Assembly: GCA_047495785.1 (NCBI GenBank)
Contig: JBLDXI010000017.1
Location: 3,224,001 to 3,288,000, forward strand
Length of the DNA stretch: 64,000 nt
From: Lepidodermella squamata
Lineage: Eukaryota > Gastrotricha
Direction of reading: 5' to 3'
Shown: positions 9,415 to 21,744 of the stretch, one piece after another
Layout: every line of letters begins with the position of its first letter
Numbering within the stretch: the stretch's first letter is position 1
Position numbers and translations under genes: made by a program
The notes under the pieces: model-generated
What the model saw: the letters and a program-made list of their open reading frames with translations, nothing else
Told to the model about the DNA's origin: nothing
The model's database searches: none

Positions 9415-12065
9415 AGCTGCGCATTACCCGGCAAAATCATCTGATGAAAGCACTTTTTTCGGACTCTTTTTTTCCTTCTTTGTCGCTTTTTAACGGCATA
9501 TAAAAGCGAAATAAAATTAGACAAAATGTATGACCAAAACTTTTCTTTATTTTGGCTGCCTCTTTGATTTTGAACCTGTTTACAATTATATCGATGAAAA
9601 ATAGCTGCTACAAAATTATTTCATATTTGCACGCTGGTAAATGAGGCGGAACCGACTCTAGCTAACGCAATGCGTGATCCATGTTAGCATATATAGGCTC
9701 TTGTTGCTCTTTATTCCCGCAATGTGTAGACGGAACTTTTCAACCATCCACACAACTGCGAATGTTCAGATTGCGAGCAAGAGATATCGGAGCTTCGATT
9801 CATACGAGTAACAGCAGAATTTTGAGAGCAAATGGCTAAAAAACGTACATATATTACACCGAACCGGCTCTTAAGCTGCACGAGTTAACGTAAACGAAAC
9901 TAATTTCTGCCGCTCTTGAGCTGCCATCTGCGGTGTTTTTTTCCGCCCGCCCGCTATGGCTAATGTGCGCTGCGTGTCTTGGATATCTCGGAATCGCGCT
10001 CATTTCCAAGCGTGTTACTACCTTCAAGCAAAAAATGAGGCTAAAACATATTGCACAAGGCGGAGTTGCTTAGGAACTAAAACAACCCGATGCCGTTTTA
10101 CCTGAATATAGACGCTCATGCTGACATACCCTCAACCGCAATGCCGCGCCACCGTAAGATGCGTTTTATTATGATATTCTCAATAATGGCTGCATTTGAA
10201 GATGGCGCGCCTTCCTAAGACTGCTATGTTCTATTACCGCCAAAATAAACAGCTCTCTGCGCGTTTATGAAGCCGGCTCAAAGTATCCTGTACTTGAAAT
10301 TTTCGTTCCGTTATTTGCCATCTCAGCTTCGTATAGCGCACATAGCCGTTGATTTCTTTTGACTGTATAGTTAACCTATATGGGTGGCATGATGGGTGGC
10401 GTCAAGATATAATATTTAACGGGGTACCAGCCTAGTCCAGTATAATAATGACCAAATATTCAAACGTTGCTCTCTCTGAAGTAGTTGCCTTTTGTATTAG
10501 GCACAGGTTTCTGTGTGTATTTTGTGCTGCGACATGCTATTTTAGGTATAGATATCAATTCACCCATTCAGGTTTAAGTAACCCATTTAATATAGGATTT
10601 ATGTCGTAATTCATTAGCCTTGTTTCACCCAACTATATAAAGCTCCTTCGCAATATGCTATCAAATAATATCCTGATTGCCTAAATATTTCTAAAAATAT
10701 TTTGTTTTTTTGCTGCGCGCTATAATTCTCAGAACACTGAAAGGAACGATCGCTCGTAAGCATTTTAATTTTCGTCGATATTAAAAAACGACATTCTACA
10801 TTTTTCGTTAAATTTAATTTTCATAAAAACTTGAGCCTTTAGATTCTCCAAGAATGATTATTTATTAGCTGCAAATTTGTTTTCCGTCTCTTGAGCCTTT
10901 TATATTTTTTCAGCGCTAAATATGAGACGAGATGTTGCCAGATGCAGCTTGTTGGAAAAAAGGGCGATCGATGAGAATAAAAAAAGATCGGAGTAATATT
11001 TAATTCCCAGCATTACTATAAAATATTATTGAATTCGAATTCGCTGCTTACATTATTAACGCACAGCGCCGAAGTTTTTTTACACGCGCAGCGCATGCAG
11101 TTTCTTACTCGCAAGCTGCTTTTTAGATGATTGCTTTCATTGTTCAGCGGGAAATCTATATACTATACTACTAGGCAAACTATGTATATGCGCAGCCTAT
11201 AGCACGAGCGATCGACTGCAATGTACGCACAATTCCGCTATCAATTTTTGCATGATGCGTAATGTGGTTTTTTGTAAAAACTGACCCCAATAGCCGCGCA
11301 CGTGCGAAGTAAAATACAAGCGCGAGGTGATCGTGGCTTCTACGTGTCCAAGCAAGCGCGGCGGCGCTTTAAAAATAAAATAACCACTGCGCGGTCTTTG
11401 CATCATTTATTAGTCGATACAGACGTCGTCGCGCTTTTCGATAAATATCCATGACCGGCGGCTGTAATGAAAACCTTTTTTTTAATACACTTTGTAGCAT
11501 TAAAATCGCATATAAGAAGAAACACGAATATGATTCCGCTATATGAATAGCTATTTAATAACTAGTCTGCTATATGCTTTCATCCAGAGAAATCTCGTTT
11601 ATAATAGGCCCATTGAAATGCTCAATTTTTATCCTAGTACATATTTTTTAACGAAATATAAAAGCAGGCGGTAGATGGGTTATGAGGTGAATAAATTAGT
11701 CGATGGGGAGGGAGATGTGCGCGAACTTTTTTGCCTTTGTTTGCTACTCGGCGAGCCGCCGACTCCGACGTGAGTATAAGAAGGGAGATATGAAGAGGGG
11801 ACAAAATCAATATTCATTTGCTGTTTTATAGTATTTCGATGCATCACATCTATGATGTACGCGCGGCTTCTCAAGATTTTCATCAGTGTCTAATAGCAGC
11901 AGCGACAGGGAAAATATGAATTTTTATATGCTACTTGAGCCTTCCCATACTATTTTGGCATGTCGCGGGTACATTCTGCTAGGTACCTTAATCTTATTTT
12001 TTAGTAATTTATCTAGGTATTTTTAACTAAAAACACGTGTTTTAGAATATTCGTCTCATCGTTAT
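9415..12065. other. Intergenic region without recognisable genes
   Basis: A consensus AATAAA at 9510-9515 ends the upstream gene. The rest (2.6 kb) is AT-rich with short, unconvincing open frames. No tRNA, snRNA or transposon was recognised. Confidence 0.55.
9510..9515 (+). terminator. Poly(A) signal of the GMDS-like gene
   Basis: AATAAA 95 nt after the stop codon at 9414, followed by a T-rich stretch. Confidence 0.6.
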
Positions 12066-14214
12066 ATGAATAGAAATCATCTGGAAACGGACGCAGGTGG
12101 CGGTTCTAATAACGAGTGTTTGTCGAACGGCGATGCGCCAATTAAAATGGCGACATTGTCCCTGCCGTTGAACGGCAATGTGGAACCACACATACACAAA
12201 CGACATAGCTCGAACGTACACTCGCATCACGGCAACGATGCGAGTGACGGCGAAGATGCGCCAGAATCGCTGCGAATCCCGCGGTCGATGGGCCTACACC
12301 ATGCTATTGCCATGGTCATGGGCATCGTCATCGGCTCGGGAATTTTCGTTTCACCCGTCGGTGTGCTCAAATTCGCTGGGTCGTTCGGTGCCGCACTCCT
12401 CATCTGGGCTGGTTGCGGCTTCGTTGCCACTGTTGGCGGCCTTTGTTACATCGAGTTGGCCACAATGATTCAACTGTCAGGCGGTGATTATGCCTACATT
12501 TACCACGCCTTCGGACCACTTGTGTCTTTTCTGTACATCTGGGTGGTACTAGTTATCATATTGCCCTCGGCTATTGCTGTCCTAGCGCAGACGTTCTCGA
12601 TCTACCTCATCAGATCGATCCAGGAATCCGATACTTGCCCTCAAGGAGGTAATATCAACGACACTTGGGCGCCGACATACCTATCCCTTGTATGCGTCTG
12701 TAAGTCACTATCATTTTAATTATTAATAAATGTATAATAATTTTTGGTTTGGTTAGTCTTCCTGATAGCCATTAATACCTTGGAGACGAAATGGGCCAAC
12801 AGAGTTCAGTTTGTCTTCACCGGGGCTAAGGTGGCAGCTCTCGTGGCCATCATTGGCGTCGGTGTCTACAATTCGGTTGTAAACTATGCTGAGTTCAAAA
12901 ATATTTGGAGCACAGCATTCGAAGGTTCGTCATTAAGGCCAGCTGACTATGCACTCTCCTTTTACGTTGGAATCTTCTCATATTCTGGATGGTTTGTTTC
13001 TTGTGTTCTTCGTAAAATTATCAGATAGATCGTTTGAATTTTTACAGGAACAGCGTTACATACGTCACGGAGGAAATTAAGAAGCCTGAGAGGTAACTTT
13101 CATCATCCATGTTTATGATTTTATTGCTAGTCATTTCTAGAAACATGCCAAGAGCTATACTATTGGGACTTCCCCTAATCACTTTGTTCTACGTTGCTGT
13201 CAATATGGCATATTTCTCTTCACTAACTTTCAACGAACTTGTTTCCTCCGACGCCGTCGCTGTGGTAAGCTATATAAGAGCAGTTGTCTCGAAATTAGAA
13301 CCTATTTTTGGTTGATCAAGACTCTTGGCTCGAAAATCAGCCCAGTTTTAGGCCGACTCTTTTCGGCAGCTGTGATGTTGTCCACCTTCGGCGCCATCAA
13401 CGGTTGCATATTTGTGACCTCAAGGTAGAACACCGGTAACTCTTGATATGAAAAACGCTCAAAATCGGACATTTTCACTTAGACTTTTCTTCGTCGGGGC
13501 ACGAAGTGGATGCCTGCCTTCAGTGTTCGCCCTCATTCAACTTCAACGGAAAACGCCGATAACTGCACTCATTACCTTGGTTTGAGCGGAGCTTCTAAAA
13601 TATCACAAATTATTAATGTTACGGCTTATTTCCAATTTCAGGGTCTGCTGTCAGCAGTTTATATCATGCTCGGCTCATCGATTGAGCAGCTGATGAAGTA
13701 TGAATCTTTCGTTGAATTGTCTTTCATTGGGGTAACAATTGCCGGCTTGATGTATCTCCGTCGAAAGTGGCCGAAGAAACGACGACCTTTCAGGGTAATT
13801 TTGCTCAATTATTGCCACAATGCTCTTTAATCCCCAACTATTTAGGTTCCCCTCGCTCTGCCAATCATTTTCCTTGTTATTACAGCCTTCTTCATGATAA
13901 TTTCCCTCGCTTACTCAACCAGTGAATCGCTATGGGGCTTGAGCCTTATCGCGTCTGGAATTCCTGTATATTATTTGCAAATTCGAGCCAGAAAAAGCCA
14001 CTCTTGCAACCGAGTGGCAGCAAGTATCTACCTCTTTGCTCAAAAGCTGTTCCTGGCAGCGCCAGAGGAAGATGTACCGTCCAGCCCTCGCAAAAATCCA
14101 AATCGTCCTATGCCTCCGTCGACGCAAGTTAGCACGACAGCGGTGCCTCTGATTTCGGCCATTGTGCAAGCCGCCGATGACGAAAATTCCGTCTCAGAAG
14201 CAGATGCCCAGTGA
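12066..14214 (+). CDS. SLC7-family (LAT-type) amino-acid transporter light chain
   Basis: APC-superfamily plasma-membrane exchanger. Eight exons: 12066-12699, 12757-12991, 13048-13092, 13141-13264, 13321-13424, 13483-13579, 13642-13794, 13846-14214; all phases agree and give 586 residues. TM1 carries GIVIGSGIFVSP, the unwound substrate-binding segment. The conserved IELATMIQLSGGDYAYI (TM3), YSGWNSVTYVTEEIKKP (TM6), RNMPRAI and GCIFVTSR motifs follow. The loop between TM3 and TM4 has the TCP cysteine that forms the disulphide with a 4F2hc/rBAT heavy chain in vertebrate LATs. The N-terminal cytosolic region of about 75 residues is long and His/Asp-rich; the C-terminal tail is Pro/Ser-rich. Whether it is closest to LAT1/2, xCT or y+LAT cannot be decided by eye. 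Confidence 0.93.
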
Positions 14215-16499
14215 GAAATTCTTACAAACCTATTTGAACCGGTCATTTACTCGTTAAGGCATTCCTGCCGTGTGATTGCAAATCTCGGTCTGGGACGATT
14301 TTGAAATATAGTTGAAACATTGTCGATATTAGCCAGAGGAGGGAGAAGAAGCCGATACATCCGAATTAGAAGGCCCTATCTTTCATGAGTCAAGTTTGAG
14401 CCAATTGAAGAAGTTATTAGGTGATGCCTTCTAATTCAGCAGTAAATCTATTAGGAAATTTAACAGTGCATATTCGATTAATCCTGAATTCTCCCATGTA
14501 TATGTTGAAAATTCTCAAAAAAAGTGTGAAGCTGCTCCCTTTTATTTATCGGCGCTTTCTGACAATGACGGCTACGTTTTTGTCCGGTGTTCCTTCTTTT
14601 TTTACTCAGATATTACGTAGCCCTTATAACATCCAGGATTTTATCACCTTGAAAGATATTCCTGATATTCATAAGAATTAATTGAATACATTGGCTGTTA
14701 GATTTCTTAGTCGTATCTCGCACAGGACGCAACTTATTCCCGGTTAGCTGCCTAACAGTGCGTACGTGTTCACCATAGAAGGCTCTGAGCATTCTCACAT
14801 CTCTCAATATCGGAGAGCCGTGAGAACTTGGTGATTTATGGATGAAATTTGTATGCCATGTCGTTGTTAGCTCGCGATTTTATTTAAAGAAATGCATATT
14901 CTTGATTTATTTTATCAGAACTTGAAAGATAATAAAGAAAGATGAGAGTTTATTCTTGTTTGAAGTTCAAGTTACGTATAGGTTGGTTGGACCTTCGTCT
15001 GAACCGCCACCTTACAATCGCAAGTCAATTGTACTGGCGCAGAATCGCTGATGTTACTAATCACCAATCAATAAGATTTGCACTAGCCCCGGTATCACTC
15101 GTCGAGTCTCGCATCATTCCGCATATTACTGTACTTTTACCCCACGTGAACTGAGAGTCGTTCAACGTTCCACGCGTAACAACAGACAATGATCAGATTC
15201 TGAGTAATCGGATTCATTATTTCTCTGCCGACTCCATGAGGGCTACATGAATGCCTTTGCCACGAACGAGACTTCAACTTTTAGAATTATAAATAGGTAA
15301 CTAATCGACATTCCAGGGTCCCGAAAGAGGCTTTCTCCTCCGACTGCCGCCGCTCATCGTCGCGAAAGAACAGTATTCCCTGCAGCAAAGTTAAGCGCAA
15401 ATAATTTAATTGAGAATTTAAATAAATATATATTAGTGTTTTAATAAATAATTTGCTGTAAACAGTATTTTAGAATTTCACCTTGAAGCTTATTTTGGCG
15501 GGAGTGCCGCCGGAGTGGGGGCCCGCCGAGCAGCGTTTTCGCCGTCGCTTCCAAGCCGCTGTTTGCCGCATTTCTTGCCACCCTTGGACGAAGGCTTGAA
15601 AGACTCGCTGAGACCACTTAACGCAACTAGAGACTAGAGCTATTCCACTTTGACACCAGGTTTCATAGGCGCAATTTTGCTTCATTTCGAAGACTTCGGA
15701 TATATGCCCAATACGCTCAAGCTCTCCCCTGCCGAAAATATGGGCACACTGGCTTTCTACCTTCTATTGAACGCATGTTTTGTAGTCGTTTGCCAGGTTC
15801 ATTCATCTGCTGCGTAATATATTGGGTCCAGTCTTCTCATTGTTTTTATTGTTGCGATATGCGATATTCGATATGCTTTTTTCGCGTTAGTTAACATTAT
15901 GCCTCAACGATTTTGACGAACTCTTATTGATACTTTATCTACACCGTAATGTTTGCTAACCACTATCGTTATTGCATGCCATGTGGCCATTTGATGTTAT
16001 ATTATTCTAGCTATATTGAAGAGAATTCGTTCCAAAAGAGCAAAATGAGATTAAGAGGGGAGGGCGGTTAGCGATGGCCTCAGTCAAGGAAAACTTAATC
16101 TTTAGGAGCTGGCGTCAATACCGTGCGCGCACCTGTTGAAACAGGGCTCGTTCTGGCAGCGTGACTATTGACTTGATTACTGATTGCGACCGTTTTAATC
16201 GGCGAGTAATTAAGATTAGAAACTATAGCACTTGGCACATGGATGGATGGATGGATTTATAAGCCCAATCGCCAGTTGCCCGACGATATGCTTGGGCATC
16301 AGTTTGAGAGTTTAGCACCCGAGGCACCGCGGTAGCGATGTTTTACACGGGCCAAGTGGCCATGGAAAATCAGGCTGATTTTTTGTCGCCCAACGTGTCC
16401 AACTATTATTCAGCTCTCCATATCACATATAACGGATTTTCATTTATGTGCTCATTTTGCTTTTTATTTTACCTAGGCACGTTAAATAATGTTTGCTTG
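14215..16499. other. Mostly empty intergenic region, with one GC-rich open stretch
   Basis: No gene recognised. A GC-rich block at about 15484-15600 is open on the minus strand in two frames, one of them basic (KGGKKCGKQR), and could be an orphan exon. A short ATGG tetranucleotide repeat lies at 16239-16256. An open frame running from 16338 into the FAD synthase gene is discussed there. Confidence 0.5.
16239..16256 (+). repeat. ATGG tetranucleotide microsatellite
   Basis: About four and a half copies of ATGG. A similar run occurs at 46753-46770. Confidence 0.85.
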
Positions 16500-18279
16500 A
16501 TGCGCTTTTCTACAAGATTGAGGCTTATTTTGCATCGTGAGTTTGCGTATAGGAATTTTTCCTCATTCGGAAGCATGCAGCCAACGAAGCAAAATCACGT
16601 TTCTTTCAAATTGGAAGATGGTCGTATCACTCCGCAATCCGCAGAAACGCCTTCTACTCGAGAACCTAGCCCAATACAGCCGGCAATCCAATACACCGGG
16701 AGAGTTTCAGTCGCAATTTTGATCATCGGTGACGAAATTTTGAAGGGCCAAGTTATGGACACGAACTCTCACTTTCTGTGCCAACGCATGGCTTCGTTAG
16801 GTGCGATCGTCAAAAAAATTGTGGTCGTTCCGGACAACAAAGAAGCTATTGCTGATGAGATAAAAAATCTAACCACAAAAGTGCGCTGGATTGTGACTGC
16901 TGGAGGAGTAGGTCCAACTCACGATGATATCACATACGAAGCTATTGCCAGCGCGTTTAACAAATCTCTTGAGAAAAATTCCGTTTTGGAAAGTATGGTC
17001 CGAAAGCACTTTATGAAACCGGCGGAATCAGAGCTCACATTTGCAGAAGAAAGGTTAACTCTTGTCCCAGAGGGCTCTACGATATTATTTGATGACCCAC
17101 GAACCTCTAAGTCTCCTGCAAAACTTGATTCCGGTATGCAAACGAATCTCAAATCTAGTGGTTTTCCTGTTGTGAAAACCAAGAATGTGTTGATCCTTCC
17201 CGGCATTCCAATATTGCTACAAAAAGCATTCAATGCTATTGGACATCTGTTTGAAAGCGAAGATGGCGCATTATTACATCGTTGTATTTACGTGACGATA
17301 GACGAGCTGAGCTTTGCCGAACTTTTAACTCGCGTGGCTGAATCTTGCAAGTCATCAGTTATCATCGGATCATATCCCGACTGGACCAATAATTACTATC
17401 GCGTTAAAATAACTTTCGAGTCCGCTGATAATGATGCACTGGAATCGGCCATGTCCGCGTTCATTTCAGAAATGCCGCCCAACACAACCATTTTGGACCG
17501 GGACTTGCCTGGAGATGTAATTGGAGAAGCTGAAGATAGAGTCTACAACTTCTCTCATCCCTCGGCGGAACTTTGTGCCAAAGTTGCACATGCTCGCGAA
17601 ATAACTGAAAATGTAGTAAGGCAGTATGGCATTGACGGAATAGCCATTTGTTTTACTGGTGGCAAAGATTGCACCGTTGTCTTGCACATTTTATACGCGG
17701 TCATCAAGCGTTTATTCCCAAATAAGCCCTCTCATCTGCTTGCAATGCAACTGTCTACCTTTGAGCCGTTCGCGGAGGTCGACAGATTTATTGCTGAGAC
17801 GAAGAACCATTATGGATTTCAGTTTGAGTCTTACGTTGGTTCAGGAATGAAGGAATCTTTGAACAAATTTGTCGATGAACATCCTCTGGTAAGATGACAG
17901 CTTCAAAAACTGCAATTTTGTTAATATTTTGATTGATCTGCAGATCAAGGCAGTGTTTATGGGTACACGCCGAAATGATCCAAGTGCTTCGAAGCTTGCC
18001 TTTGTGCAGAAAACCGATCCGGGCTGGCCGGAACTTATGCGGGCGTCGCCAATTTTAGACTGGTCGTATTCTGATGTTTGGACCTTCATTCGACATTTGC
18101 ACTTGCCTTACTGTTCGCTATATGATCGCGGGTACACCTCACTTGGCAACCCAAGTAGCACTCATCCGAATCGCCTTCTGCTGATGAAATCGCCCAGTGG
18201 ACTACTCCGCTACCGCCCCGCTTACGAGCTTGAAGATGAGTCAACCGAGCGATCTGGTCGTGATACCCCGAAATTATAA
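16500..18279 (+). CDS. FLAD1: FAD synthase (FLAD1-type, MPTb plus FADS domains)
   Basis: Transfers AMP from ATP to FMN, giving FAD. Exons 16500-17888 and 17944-18279; 574 residues. A molybdopterin-binding-like (MPTb) domain at about 68-240 contains IIGDEILKGQ and TAGGVGPTHDD. A PAPS-reductase-type FADS domain follows from about 375, with GGKDC at 387-391, MGTRRNDP, and RGYTSLGN near 525, ending YRPAYELE. The frame is open upstream to an ATG at 16338, but that part is hydrophobic and unlike the family. I chose 16500 because an acceptor-like TTTTACCTAG ends 23 nt before it and because MRFSTRLRLILHREF looks like a mitochondrial presequence. An internal Met (SFGSM) could give a cytosolic form, as in human FLAD1. 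Followed by MCM8 after 262 nt. Confidence 0.93.
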
Positions 18280-18492
18280 ATGTAAAACCATTATGTGTGG
18301 AACCTTTTATTGTGGGTGCCCGTTTTGTTTTCTTCTGAGTGAAAGTATTTTTTTGTCTTGATAAATGTTGAGACTAAAATCGCAGAACTGCTCTCATCTT
18401 TCATGGCAATCGATTGTTTTGACTGTACCACGTATTGTTGAATTAGCTGAAGCTATTTTAAATCATGGAATATACTTATTGAAATCAAATTG

Positions 18493-18498
18493 AATAAA
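18493..18498 (+). terminator. Poly(A) signal of FLAD1, just before MCM8
   Basis: AATAAA, 213 nt after the FLAD1 stop and only 43 nt before the MCM8 start codon. An acceptor-like CAGTAG ends at 18529, 30 nt after it: the arrangement seen between genes of trans-spliced operons. Confidence 0.65.
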
Positions 18499-18541
18499 AG
18501 TAAATATTTATGCCTAATTCGATCAGTAGAATTTTAACGCG

Positions 18542-21500
18542 ATGTCCCGAGGCGGCGGAGGTAATCGGGGAAGAGGAGGGTGGTCTGGCTATCGGCGGCC
18601 TTGGGGCCGAGGTAGGGGTAATCGCGGCGGAAATAACAATCAAGCCGGTCGCGGTAGGGGCCGCGGCGCTGCAGCCCAACCTATCGGCGACGAAGGCTTT
18701 GAAAACGATATGCTGCAGAACGACGATAATTTGAACGAAAACGCAGAAGATAACGAGAATATTGTAAACGGCAATGATGCCAGACGCCAATTTCAAAAAC
18801 GAAACCGTGGCAGGCGGGGTGGTAACAATGGCCCGGGCTCAGCTGTTAATCGTCAAGATTCAAGCAGCAGCAGCGACGATGATGATCCCGCTCCCCGGGG
18901 AAAGCGTGCCAAGTTGAAACACTGCTGCCCCGATTGGTCCGACTATTTACCTGCTACCAAGTACAAAAAAGGGTGCTACGCTGAGAAAGCTATGAACGCG
19001 TTTACAATCTATCTTAAAAAGCATAATGAATGGAAAAAATCAGCTCTTCAATCCGGTTATTTTTTCGTCGATTTCGAAGCCGTGACGTCGGATCCAGACA
19101 TCACGGCTGACGAGGCACTGGGGCCTAGTTTCGCCACCACCTTCAAGGACAATCCTACCGACATTCTCGGCGCGATTGGCTTGGCAGGTCATCAAATTTT
19201 GATGGCTGAGCGCAATATTGAGATGACGGTTTCCAACAAGAACCAGGCCATCTGCGAAGGAACTTACCCCCTGATGGCTCGGCTTATTAACTTCGCCAGT
19301 CCTATGCCATTCAGAACCCTCCATGCCGATTCGTACGCTCGGCTGGCGACTGTTTGCGGTACAGTTGTTCGAATGTCATCTATTCGACCTACTTGCGTAG
19401 AACTAGGTTAATTTTATTCCTTAACTTCGTTAATTTCGAGCCTTATCTCTTATCTCTTAATTTTAGCATTCAAATGTCTCGGCTGCGGCAAAGAAACTTC
19501 GATTCCGTATGGTGAAAGTGCGGGCGTTGGTGACAAAACTCAGCCGACGAAATGCCGACCGGTTGATGGCACGAGCCGGTGTTTAGGGCGCACGTTTGTC
19601 GCCTGTCCGCATTCGCCAAACACGTTATACGTCGACTCGCGAACAATCCGCATTCAGGAGGTGACCAACAGCGACGATGAAGCCCGCGACGCTATTCCCC
19701 GCTGCATCGATGTCGAACTGCAACGAGAACTCGCAGACCGGTGTTCGCCTGGTGACGTCATAACCGTTTGCGGAATCGTTCGCTTACGACCAGCCAAAGA
19801 AAACTCTGGTCGAGCAGTTGACGACAGTAGTGAATTCAAGCTCTACATTGATGCCAACTCATTGAAACACCACTCCGACGCTGCCGCAGCTCAATCCGGG
19901 GTAACGTCGAGCCAACAGCAAGATATTGCTGGCCATGATCAAAACAAACAGCTGTTCTCAGAATCAGATCTCGAGGCTTTTCGCGAAATCAAATCCGACC
20001 GAAATGTGTTCCGTCTCCTCGTTCAATCGCTGTGTCCCGAAATTTACGGTCACGAACTCATTAAAGCTGGTACGGTTCAAAACTTTATAAAATTTGCATG
20101 TTTTGAATGCTGTTTCAGGTCTTGTTTTGGCGCTATTTGCCGGTCGTACAGAAGGAAATTCTCAGTCTCATGCGCCGGATTCGCAGGCTACAACTGTAAT
20201 GTCTGATTCAGCATCTGGCGAGGAAACGATGAACCCGACTGCATCTCACCATGCCACCCGACCGAATATCCACGTCCTGCTGGTCGGTGACCCCGGTCTC
20301 GGCAAAAGCCAATTGTTGCGATCACTCAGCGACTGCGCTCCCCGCGTTGTCTACGTCTGCGGCAGCTCAGCTTCGGTAGCTGGTCTCGGCGTGGCTGTCA
20401 ACCGAGACCGCTCAACCCTACAAGCCGGCGCCCTTGTCCTAGCCGATCGCGGCATTTGCTGCATCGACGAGTTGGACAAAATGGGCGGGCAAGAGGCCGT
20501 TTTGCTCGAGGTCATGGAGCAGCAGACGTTGAGTGTTGCCAAGGCTGGTTTCGTCTGCAGTCTGCCCGCGCGTTGCTCGATCATAGCTGCGGCTAACCCT
20601 CACGGCGGTCGCTACAACCACGAGCGGTCAGTTGCCGAAAACATTCGACTACCCGGCGCCGGGGCGTTGCTGTCTCGTTTCGACTTGGTTTTCTGCATTT
20701 TGGACCAGCATGACGTCGAACACGATCGAATGCTTTCCGAACACGTCATTGCTGCCTACGGCAATGTAGATAAAAGTATCTAAATTTTCTCGAGGGTTGT
20801 TTTTATTCAAAGCAAAATATCCTTTAGGTAAAAACGGGCGAGCTTCAGCGTCGTTTCATGCGAATACGATGTCTTCGCAATGCTTGTCTCAACCTGGCGG
20901 AAAAGCTTTGCAACGCCGGCTGATGGCGACAGAAGAGCTCGATATTCTACCGCATTCACTGTTTCGAAAATACGTTAACTACGCTATTCAAACCGTTCAA
21001 CCAAAGTTGACGCCAAAGGCGGCAGTTTTGCTCAAGGTCCGAATTTTCGATTTCTCTCTTCAAAAGATGCCTAATTTATTTGCTCTAGAATTATTATCTG
21101 GATATGCGGCAGAAGGCTTCGGCGTTTGCAGATGCGCCAATCACTACGCGCCAGTTGGAAAGCATGATTCGGCTAGCGGAATGCCGAGCTCGCCTTGAGC
21201 TCCGCGAGGATGTGACTGATAGCGACGCTCGAGACGTAATTGACCTAATGACCGGAACCCTGGCTGATGTTTTTGCCAACAAAACCGGAGATCTGGTCCA
21301 GGTTCGTTCAAGCGGCGGGGGTACGGCGAGTCGGCAAACTGTTGCGAAACGGCTCGTGCCGCTTCTTCAGAAGTACTGCGAGCAAAATGGGTCGAACGCT
21401 TTATCTTCCGATGATATCGCTGTCGCAGCTGGTCCTATGCGGCTTGCCAAGGATAAATTAGCAGAGGCCATCGAGCTTCTCAACTCTCAAGGTTACGTCA

Positions 21501-21544
21501 TCAAACGAAATGGCAAATACCAATTTCAATCCTCTACTTTCTAA
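18542..21544 (+). CDS. MCM8: DNA helicase MCM8
   Basis: MCM-family AAA+ helicase that works in homologous recombination and interstrand crosslink repair. Exons 18542-19406, 19467-20069, 20119-20775, 20828-21036, 21089-21544; 929 residues in frame. An N-terminal Arg/Gly-rich region (1-50) is followed by acidic and basic stretches. Next come the OB/zinc region (FKCLGCGKE, then CRPVDGTSRC), Walker A GDPGLGKSQ (546-554), Walker B CIDELDKM (about 604-611), the arginine finger SRFD (675-678), the APITTRQLESMIRLAE lid and a C-terminal winged helix. GDPGLGKSQ and the R/G-rich start match MCM8 rather than MCM2-7 or MCM9. A Ser/Thr-rich insert of about 40 residues precedes Walker A. For intron 4, the acceptor could also be at 20812, which adds five residues. 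Confidence 0.95.
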
Positions 21545-21744
21545 CGCATTATTATTTTATTGATTGGTTGGATACAAAATAGTAAAACTGCTATTATCGA
21601 AAATGTTGAGTTTTATTGTCAGATCGAATTTCGGTTAGAAAAAATCATCATTTGAGGCAGGATAAGACTTGAAAATAAACATGCAAAAACTGCAACAAGG
21701 TCCAAACTCATCACAATGAGAGATATAAATGGTCATAAGGAGAA

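Noticed and set aside
16338-16499. N-terminal extension of FAD synthase by 54 residues
   Set aside because: Hydrophobic, unlike the family, and an acceptor-like CCTAG at 16476 suggests that the mature 5' end lies after it.
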